A stretch of DNA of 64,000 nt from Callorhinus ursinus (Eukaryota; Chordata; Mammalia; Carnivora; Otariidae), in the NCBI RefSeq assembly GCF_003265705.1, contig NW_020312775.1, positions 9,536,821 to 9,600,820 of the forward strand. Reading direction: 5' to 3'. Shown here one piece after another: positions 56,056 to 64,000 of the stretch. Position numbers and translations under genes: made by a program. The notes under the pieces were generated by a model that was given only the letters and a program-made list of their open reading frames with translations, was not told where the DNA came from and ran no database searches. How positions within the stretch are numbered: position 1 is the stretch's first letter; the number at the start of each line of letters is the position of its first letter.

Positions 56056-56251
56056 GGGGCACCTGGGTGGCTCAGTCATTAAGCATCTGCCTTTGGCTCA
56101 GGTCATGATCCCAGGGTCCTGGGATCGAGCCCCGCATTGGGCTCCCTGCTCCATGGGGAGCCTGCTTCTCCCTCTCCCACTCCCCCTGCTTGTGTTTTCT
56201 CTCTCTCTGTGTCTCTCTCTGTCAAATAAATAAATAAAATATTTTTTTAAA
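56056..56251 (+). mobile_element. Can-SINE, well preserved
   Basis: GGGGCACCTGGGTGGCTCAG head and GGGATCGAGCCCCGCATTG; perfect 15-bp duplication AAAAGCTAAGATCTC at 56041-56055 and 56252-56266. Closest to the copies at 24305 and 47881. Confidence 0.97.
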
Positions 56252-56771
56252 AAAAGCTAAGATCTCATATTTTTATGGTTGCATAACATTCTCTTGTATG
56301 TACATATCACATCTTCCTTATCTATTCATCTATTGATGGACACATAGGTTACTTCCATATTTGGCTATTATAAATAATACTACAATAAATAAAGAGGTGC
56401 ACATATCTTTTTGAATTAGTTCGTGTTTTTATTTTCTAAGTGTAAAAACCCAGTAGTGGAATTATTGGGTCATGTGGTATCTCTATTTTTATTTTTTTTG
56501 AGGAACCTCCATACTGTTTTCCACAGTGGTTGTACCAATTTACATTCCCACCAAGAGTGCATGAGGACCCCTTCTCTCCACATCTTCTCCAGCACTTGTT
56601 ATTTCTTGTGTTTTGATTCCAGCCATTTTGTCAGGTATAAGGTGATATTTCATCATGATTTTGATTTGCATTTCCCTGACGATGAGTGATGTTGAGCATC
56701 TTTCTTATGTATTTGTTAGCGATTTATATGTCTTCTTTGAAATAATGTCTATACATGTCCCCTGCCAATGT

Positions 56772-56803
56772 TATTTATTTATTTATTTGACAGAGAAAGA
56801 GAT
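56772..56803 (-). mobile_element. Can-SINE tail stub at an L1 deletion junction
   Basis: TTATTTATTTATTTATTTGACAGAG-like text followed by AAAGAGA is the tail and purine tract of an antisense SINE. The head is absent. L1 sequence on the right resumes about 1 kb further along ORF2, so the SINE head and L1 segment vanished together. Confidence 0.75.
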
Positions 56804-58289
56804 TCTGATAAATATTTATAGTATCATGTCATCTGCAAATAGTGACAATTTAACTTCTTACTCACAAATATGGGTACTAATTATACCTTTTACTTGTCTG
56901 ATTGTTATAACTAGCAATTCCAGTACTAAGCTGAATAACCATTGAGAGTGGACATCTTTGTTTTGTTCCTGATTCAGAGGAAGAGTTTTAATTTCTTCAT
57001 CTTTTAGTATGATGTTAATTATGGGTTTTCATAGGTGGTCTTTTTTATGTTGAGTTATGGTCCCTCTAAACCCACTTTGTTGAGAGTTTTTATTATGAAT
57101 TTTGTCAAATACATTCTCTGTAACTATTGAAATAATTCTATGATTTTTATCCTTCATTTTTGTTGATGTGGTGTATCACATTGATTGATTTTGGAATGTT
57201 GAACCATCCTTACATTCCCAGAATAAATCCTACTTGATCAAGGTGAACGATTTTTTAATGTATTGGTGAATGTGGTTTGCTAATATTTTCCTGAAGATTT
57301 TTGCATGTGTGTTCATCAGGGATATTGGCCTGTAGTTTTCTCTTTTTTTGATGTCTTTGGTTTTGGTATCAAGGTAATGCTGCCTTCATAGAATGCATTT
57401 GGAAGCTTTTCTTCCTCTCCCAGTTTTTGAAATATCTTGAGGAGAATAGATATTAACTTTCTTTTAAATGTTTTGTAGAATTCTCCTGTGAAGCCACTGG
57501 TTCTGTACTTATATAGTCTAGTAATGTTTTGACTATTGAATTTCTTTGCTAATAATTGATCTGTTTAGATTTTTATGTCTCCCTGATTCAGTTTTGGAAG
57601 ATTGTATGTTTATAGGATCTTATCCCTTTCTTCTGTCCATTTCTTCTATCAATGCTTCACTTTGTTGGCATAAATTATTTTTTATATTCTCTTAAAATTC
57701 CTTGTATTTCTGTGGTGTTGATTGTTACTTCTCATCTATCATTAATTTAATTTATTTATTTGTTTTTTTATCTTTATTTTTTCCTTAATGAGTCTGGGTA
57801 AGAGTTTGTCAATTTTGTTTATTTAAAAAAAACTTTTGGGTTTTATTGTGTTTTTTTTTCTTTTTTTTTAAATCTGTATGCCATTTATTTCTGCTCTGTC
57901 TCTTATTATTTTTCTCCTTCTACTCACCTTGGATTTTGTTTTTCTTTTTCTAGGTCTTTGGTATAATATCTGATTACTTATTTGAGTTTTTTCTTGTTTC
58001 TTAAGGTAAGCCTGCATTGATATATAGTTCCATCTTAGAACTGCTTTTGCTGTATCCCCCAAATTTTGAACCATTATGTTTTTATTTTCATTTATCTCTA
58101 AGAATTTTTGGATTCTTCTGTAATTGCTTTGTTGACCGAATTTTTGTTTAGTATTTGCAGTTTAGCCTCTACATGTTTGTGTTACTTCTAGTTTTTCTCT
58201 TGTGATTGATTTGTAGTTTCACAGAATTGTATTTTAAAAAGATGCATGGTATGATTTCAAACTTCTTAAATTTATTGACTTGTTTTATT

Positions 58290-58502
58290 TATTTTGTAAA
58301 TTTAAATTCCAGTTAGTTAATATATAGTTTAATATTAGTATCAGGAGTAAAATTTATGATTCAACACTTACATACACTTGGTGCTCATCACAAATGCATT
58401 CCTTAATCCCCATCACCTATTTAACCCATCTCTCCACCAAGCGCCCTCTGGTAACCATCAGTTTGTTCTGTACAGTTAAGAGTCTGTTTCTTGGTTTCTT
58501 CC
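58290..58502 (-). mobile_element. LINE-1 3' stub, antisense, nested in another L1
   Basis: GTAAATTTAAATTCCAGTTAG to GAGTCTGTTTCTTGGTTTC, about 210 bases of L1 3' end inserted into ORF2 of the surrounding copy, which resumes at GTATTCTGGAGAATGTTCC. The flanks share an AATTTATT motif, but the target duplication is not convincing. Confidence 0.8.
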
Positions 58503-58873
58503 ACAATTTATTATGTATTCTGGAGAATGTTCCATGTGCAGTTAAAAATGTATGTTTTTTGAAGGCATGTTCTGTATATATTTGTTATGTCCATCTAGCC
58601 TAATGTGTCATTCAAAGTCACTGTTTTCTTAATGATTTTATGCCTGGATGATCTACTTATTGATGTAAGTGGAGTATTAAAGCCCACTGCTACTATTGTA
58701 CTAACATCAATTTCTCTCTATATGTATGTTAATATTGATTTCATATATTTAGATACTCCATTGTTGGGTGCAAAGATATTTATAATTGTTATCATCTCTT
58801 CATGGATTGGTCCTTCTATAATTATGGAACGGACTGCTTTCTGTCTTGCTACACTCTCTGTTTAAAGTCTATA

Positions 58874-59131
58874 TTACCTGGAGGTGCCTGGGTGGTTCAG
58901 CTGGTTAAGTATCCCACTCGGTTTTGGCTCAGATTGTGATCTCAGGGTCGTGAGATTGAGACCCGCATTAGGCTCCATGCTCAGAGTGGAGTCTGCTTGG
59001 AATTCTTTCCTGCTTTCTCTCATTCTCCCTCTGCTCCTCCCTTGCAATCTCTCTCTCTCTCTCTCACATACATACCTAAATACATACATACATACATACA
59101 TACATACATACATACATACATACATAAAATC
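58874..59131 (+). mobile_element. Older-subtype Can-SINE with (ACAT)n tail
   Basis: Head GGTGCCTGGGTGGTTCAGCT; body GTCGTGAGATTGAGACCCG and GGAGTCTGCTTGGAATTC, matching the type at 36012 rather than the common subtype. The tail is an ACAT tetranucleotide array (59066-59127). Duplication TTTAAAGTCTATA (58861-58873) and TTTAGGGTCTATA (59132-59144), two mismatches. Confidence 0.93.
59066..59127. repeat. (ACAT)n microsatellite, SINE tail
   Basis: About 15 units of CATA with two early interruptions. The minus frame through it gives only MYVC repeats. Confidence 0.94.
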
Positions 59132-60091
59132 TTTAGGGTCTATACGATCTGATATAGGTATAACTACATGGGCTTTTTTCTATTTGCTTCCTTTGGCATG
59201 GTATATGTTTTTTCATCCCTTCATTTTCTTTAAATTCCAGGTATTTAACATATACTGTATATTAGTTTCAGCAGTAGAATTTACTGATCATCACTTACAT
59301 ACAAAAACCCAATGTTGATCATAAGAAGTGTTCTCCATAATACCCATCAGCCATTTAGCCCATACGCCCACCCACCTACCCTGCAGCAACACTGTTATAT
59401 ATATATGAGAGTCAGTTTTATCGTTTGCCTCTCACTTTTCCCCCCCATCGTCATCTGTTTTGTTTCTTAAATTCCACATATGAGTAAAATCAAATGGTAT
59501 TTGTCTTTCTCTGACTGACTTATTTCACTTAGCCTAATACATTCTAGCTCCATCCATGTCATTTCAAATGGCAAAATTTCATTCTTTTTTACAGCTGAGT
59601 AATACTCAATTTTATGTATATACAACAACTTCATTATCCATTCATCAGTCAGTGGACATTTGGGCTGTTCCCATAATTTGGCTATTGTTGATGATACTGC
59701 TACAAACATCAGGATGCATGTGTCCGTTCAACTTACATTTTTTTTTATATATCCTTTGGTTAATACCTAGTAGTGCAATTACTGGATCATAGGGTACTTC
59801 TATTTTGAACATTTTGAGAGACCTCCATACTGTTTTCCACAGTGGCTGCAGCAGTCTGCATGCCCATCAATAGTGTAAGAGGCTTTCCCTTTCTCCACAT
59901 CCTCACCAAAACTTATTGTTTCCTATGTTGTTAATTTTAGCCATTCTGACCAATTTGAGGTGCTATCTCATTATAGTTTTCATTTCTATTTTCCTGATGG
60001 TGAGGGATGTTGAGCATCTCTTCCTATGTCTGTTAGCCACATAGATGTCTTCTTTGAAAAAGTGTCTATTCATATCTTCTGCCCATTTCTT

Positions 60092-60287
60092 TCTTTTTTT
60101 AAGATTTTATTTATTTATTTGAGAAAGAGAGAATGAGAGACAGAGAGCATGAGAGGAAAGAGGGTCGGAGGGAGAAGCAGACTCCCTGCTGAGCAGGGAG
60201 CCCGATGCGGGACTCAATCCCGGAACTCCAGGTTCATGACCTGAGCTGAAGGCAGTTGCTTAACCAACTGAGCCACTCAGGCGCCCT
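60092..60287 (-). mobile_element. Can-SINE in L1, antisense
   Basis: Typical copy with CATGAGAGGAAAGAGGGTCG and GACTCAATCCCGGAACTCC. Perfect 15-bp duplication TTCTGCCCATTTCTT at 60077-60091 and 60288-60302. Confidence 0.97.
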
Positions 60288-62412
60288 TTCTGCCCATTTC
60301 TTAACTGGATTATTTTTTCTTTGGGTGTTGAGTATCATTAAGTTCTTTATAGATTTTGGATATTAACCTTTTATATCATATGTGTCATTTGTAAGTATCT
60401 TCTCCCATTCCTAAGGTTGCCTTTTAATTTTGTGATTCTTTCTTTCACTATAGAGAAGATTTGTATCTGGATGAAGTCCCAATAATTTATTTTTGCTTCT
60501 GTTTCCTAGGGAGACATATCTAGAAAAAAGTTGCCAAAACTATCAAAGAGGTTTCTGCCTGTGTAGTAACATGTAGGATTTTGATGGTTTCTTTGTCTCA
60601 CATTTAGGTCTTTCATCCATTTTGAATTTATGTTTGTGTATGGTGTAAAAAAGTGGTCCAGATATATTCCTTTGCAGGTTGCTGTTCAGTTTTTCCAACA
60701 CCATTCGTTGAAGAGACTGTCTTTTTTCCATTGGATATTCTTTCCTGCTTTGTCAAAAATTAGTTTTCCATATAGATGTGGGTCCACTTCTGGGTTTTCT
60801 ATTATGTTCCTTGATCTATGTGTCCATTTTTGTGCCAGTAACATATTATCTTGGTCACTACAGCTTTTTAATAGAGATTGAAGTCCAGAATGGTGATACC
60901 TCCAGCTTTGCTTCTCCAAGATTACTTTGGCTATTCAGGGTCTTTTGTGTTTCCAAACAAATCTTAGGATTGTTTGTATAGCTCTGTGAGAAATACTGGT
61001 GGTATTTTGATAGGGATTGCATCTAATGTATAGATTGCTTTGGGTGGTAGATACATTTTTAGATTATTTGTTTATTTTTCCAATCCATGGGCATGGAATA
61101 TTTTTCCATTGCTTCGTGTCATCTTCAATTTCTTTCATAAGTGTTCTCTAGTTTTCAGAGCACAGATCCTTTACATCTTTGGTTAGGTTTACTCTTAGGT
61201 ATCTTATGGTTCTTGGTACAATTGTAAATGGATCAATTCCTTGATCTCCCTTTCTGCTACTTCATTATTGGTGTATAGAAATGCAACAAATTTTTGTACA
61301 TTGTTTTTTTATCCTGCAACTTTACTGAATTTGTGTATCAGTTCTAGCATTTTTTCTGGTGTAGTCTTTCATGTTTTTTACATAGAGTATCATGTCATCT
61401 GCAATAGTGAAATTTGGCTTCCTCTTTGCAAATTTGGATGACTTTTATTTCTTTTTGTTGTCTGCTTGCTCAGGCTCAATGTCCAGTATTATGTTAAATA
61501 ATGGTTGAGATTGGACATCCCTGCCTTGTTGCTGTCCCTAGAGGAAAAGCTCTCAGTTTTTCCCCATTGAGGATTATATTAGCTGTGGGTCTTTGATATA
61601 TGGTCTTTATAGATCTAGCCCTATTTGTTGAGGGTTTTTATCAATAATAGATACTGTATTTTGTCATATGCTCTCTCTGCATCTATTGAGAGGATCATAT
61701 GGTTCTTATCTTTTCTTTTATTAATGTGGTGTATTACGTTGATTGATTTGTGAATATTGAACCACACTTTCAGTCCAAGAATAAATCCCTCTTGATTGTG
61801 GTGAATGATTCTTTTAATCTATTGTTGGATTTGATTTGCTAGTATTTTATTGAGAATATTTGCATCCACGTTCATCACGGATATTGGCCTATAGTTCTCT
61901 TTTATAGTAGGGTCTTTGTCTGGTTTTAGAACCAGACAATGCTGGCCTCAGAGTGAGTTTGGAAGTTTTCCTTCCATTTTTATTTTTTGGAATAGTTTGA
62001 AAAGAATAATTGTTAACTCTTCCTTAAATGTTTACCAGAATTCCACTGGGAAGCCATCTGTCCCTGGACTTTTGTTTGTTGGGAGATTTGTGATTACTGA
62101 TTCAATTTCTTTTCTGGTTATTGGTCTGTTCAATTTTTCTATTTGTTCCTGTTTCACCTTTGGTAATTTGTATGTTTCTAAGGATTTGTCCATTTCTTCC
62201 AGATTGCCCTGTTTGTTGGCATTTCAGTTTTTATAATATTCTCTTCTTATTTTTGTGGTTTTGGTTGTGATCTTTCATCTCTCATCTGTAATTTTATTTA
62301 TTTGGGTCCTTTCTCTTTTCTTTTTGATAAGTCTGGCCAGGGGTTTATCAATTTTATTAGTTCTTTGAAAGAACCAGCTACAGGTTTCATTGATTTCTTC
62401 TACTGTGTTTTT

Positions 62413-62614
62413 CTCTTTAAATATTTATTTATTTATTTAAGAGAGAGTGAGAGACAGAGAAAGAGAGAGAGAACGAGCAAGGGGGAAGGGCAGAGGGAGA
62501 AGGAGAAGCACATTCCCCACTGAGCAGGGAGCCCAATGCAGGACTCAATCCCAGGACTCTGGGATCATGACCTGAGCTGAAGACAGTCACTTAACTGTGC
62601 CATCCAGGCACCTG
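62413..62614 (-). mobile_element. Can-SINE in L1, antisense, head decayed
   Basis: The tail side has AAATATTTATTTATTTATTT. The head lost several bases (CTTAACTGTGCCATCCAGGC in place of CTTAACCGACTGAGCCACCC). Perfect 12-bp duplication TACTGTGTTTTT at 62401-62412 and 62615-62626. Confidence 0.95.
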
Positions 62615-63618
62615 TACTGTGTTTTTGTTTGCTTGTTTGTTTCTATATCATTTATTTTTGCTGTAATCTTTCTTTTCCTCTTTTTGTTAGTTTTAAGTAC
62701 CACTTTTTTTGCATCCCATATATTTTGTATTGTTGTTTCCCTTTTCACTTGTTTCCATGTATTTTTTAATATCCTTTTTAATTTCTTGGTTAACCAATTC
62801 ATTCTATACAAGGATGTTCTTTTAACCTCCATGTATTTGTTGTCATTCCCCATTTTTTCTTGTGGTTCACTTCAAGTTTGATGGCATTTTGGACATAAAA
62901 TATGCATGGTATAATCTCAATCTCTTTTATTCTTGTTGAGGCCTGATTTGTGACCTGCTGGAGAATGTCGATGTAACTGCAAAAAGACTGTATTCTGCTG
63001 CTTTAGGATGAAATGTACTGAATATATCTGTTAAGTCCATCTGGTCGAGTGTGTCATTCAAGTCCATTGTGTTTGCTGATTTTCTGCTTAAATGATCTGT
63101 CCATTCCTATAAATGGGATGTTAAAGTCCCTTACTATTATTGTATTGTTATCAATGAGTTACTTTATGATTAGTTGATTTATATATTTGGGTGCTCCCAA
63201 GTTGGGGACAGAAATATTTACAGTTTTAGATCATGTTGTTTTGGATAGACTCCCTTGTTATGATACAGTACCAGCCTTCATCTCTTGTTATAGTCTTAGG
63301 TTTAAAATCTAGTTTGTGTCATATAAATATGTCTATTTGGCTTTCTTTTGACATCCATTAGCATGATAAATTGCTCTCCATTACCTTATTTTCAACGTGC
63401 ATGTATTTTTAGGTCTAAAATGAGTCTCTTGTAGGAAGCATATAAATGGGTCTTGTTTTTTAATCTATTTTGACACCTGTGCTTTCGATTGGAGGGAGCA
63501 TTTAGTCCATTTACATTCAGATTGATTATTGATAGATACAAATTTAGTACCATTGTATTACTTGTTAAATCATTGTTTCTGGAGATTTTCTCTGTTCCTT
63601 TTTAGTCTTTGTTACTTT

Positions 63619-64000
63619 TTTAAAATTTTTATTATGTTATGTTAATCACCATACATTACATCATTAGTTTTTGATATAGTGTTCCATTATTCATTGTTTC
63701 CATATAACACCCAGTGCTCCATTCAGTACATGCCCTCTTTAAGACCCATCACCAGGCTAACCCATCCCCCTACCCCTCCCCTCTAGAACCCTCAGTTTGT
63801 TTCTCAGCGTCTGTAGTCTCTCATGGTTCGTCTCCCCCTCTAATTTACACCCCTTCATTTTTCCCTTCCTGCTATATATATATATATTTTTAACATATAA
63901 TGTATTATTTGTTTCAGAGGTACAAGTCTGTGATTCAACAGTCTTACACAATTCACAGCACTCACCATAGCACATACCCTCCCCAATGTCTATCACCCAG
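63619..64000 (-). mobile_element. Young LINE-1 3' end, antisense, running off the window
   Basis: ATTATGTTATGTTAATCACC onward, the same family as 30640, 38069 and 42313, with an (AT)n block at 63874-63888. The copy continues beyond 64000, so its length and integrity are unknown. Confidence 0.92.

Larger units (their letters stand above)
55620..59227 (-). mobile_element. LINE-1, antisense, with three insertions and a deletion
   Basis: The 3' end is near 55630 (TTAAGTTCAATTAATTAACA). The RT box near 56830 reads LFADDM, the best-kept catalytic motif in the window. About 1 kb between the C-terminal region and RT is missing at 56771-56804, where a 32-base SINE tail sits. Other interruptions: Can-SINE 56056, an L1 3' stub 58290-58502, and an older Can-SINE 58874. 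It is overrun by the next L1's 3' end near 59227. Confidence 0.9.
59467..62930 (-). pseudogene. L1 ORF2 relic of the 59.2-63.6 kb element
   Basis: The C-terminal end (59709-59467) shows IEYYSAVKKNEILPFEMTWM and ELECIRLSEISQSEKDKYHL, the conserved last 60 residues of ORF2p. The catalytic box near 61400 reads TIADDM, with both Asp kept. RT segments follow toward 61900. Frameshifts every few hundred bases and two SINEs exclude function. Confidence 0.82.
59228..63618 (-). mobile_element. LINE-1, antisense, complete ORF2 span
   Basis: The 3' end is at 59230 (AAATTCCAGGTATTTAACAT). The copy runs through all of ORF2 to the ORF1-ORF2 spacer near 63600, where a young L1 interrupts or truncates it. 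Can-SINEs lie at 60092 and 62413. Confidence 0.92.

Noticed and set aside
59066..59127. Regular repeats as a CRISPR array
   Set aside because: Four-base units with no spacers: a microsatellite in a SINE tail. The host is a mammal.

Overview
This window looks like intergenic or intronic DNA from a carnivore. It holds about two dozen Can-SINEs, the tRNA-derived SINEs restricted to Carnivora: a head reading GCCTGGGTGGCTCAG, a pyrimidine-rich middle and an AATAAATAAA-type tail. It also holds carnivore-type LINE-1 copies. From memory of the subfamilies, the SINE body (GGGATCGAGCCC, then a CTCCCACTCCCCCTGC-type stretch) looks like the arctoid form (bears, mustelids, seals and relatives) rather than the dog or cat form. 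That assignment is an inference. No protein-coding gene, RNA gene, CRISPR array or operon is supported. The longest open frames lie inside L1, MaLR or SINE sequence.

Layout. 0.1-5.6 kb: a long sense L1 with a 5'UTR, ORF1 and ORF2 relics and two internal deletions. 5.65-8.5 kb: single-copy DNA with an ancient MIR and three Can-SINEs. 8.5-20.2 kb: antisense L1s (one nearly full length) with a sense L1 fragment between them and seven Can-SINEs. 20.2-22.2 kb: mostly single copy. 22.2-25.4 kb: an old antisense L1 carrying a solo retroviral LTR, followed head-to-head by a sense L1. 25.4-28.9 kb: a single-copy island with an L2 relic. 28.9-32.0 kb: convergent L1s and a 1.3-kb 'mini-L1' whose 5'UTR is joined directly to its 3'UTR. 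32.0-37.2 kb: the longest L1-free island, with three MIRs. 37.2-39.3 kb: nested L1s containing a perfect 68-bp palindrome. 39.3-42.3 kb: old L1-like, L2 and MLT1-like LTR material. 42.3-48.3 kb: a young L1 3' end, an L1MB-like element and a MaLR LTR plus internal region. 48.3-64 kb: a stack of antisense L1s, including one full-length copy (48.3-55.4 kb) inserted with target duplications into an older L1.

Nothing here works together as a pathway. The content is a history of target-primed retrotransposition: MIR, L2 and MaLR are oldest, then L1MB/L1MA-like copies, then carnivore L1s, then Can-SINEs. Most Can-SINEs have a 12-19 bp target-site duplication that I could read directly. Sixteen of the 21 L1 copies or fragments I ordered lie on the minus strand. 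The features most worth a second look are the zero-spacer palindrome at an L1 deletion junction (38502-38569), the 5'UTR-3'UTR mini-L1 (30613-31913), a tail-only micro-insertion inside the first L1 (4427-4448), and an internally gutted SINE (20400-20483).

Repeat family names come from recognising consensus-like sequence by eye. L1 boundaries are good to about 10-30 bases. SINE boundaries with target duplications are good to 1-3 bases.
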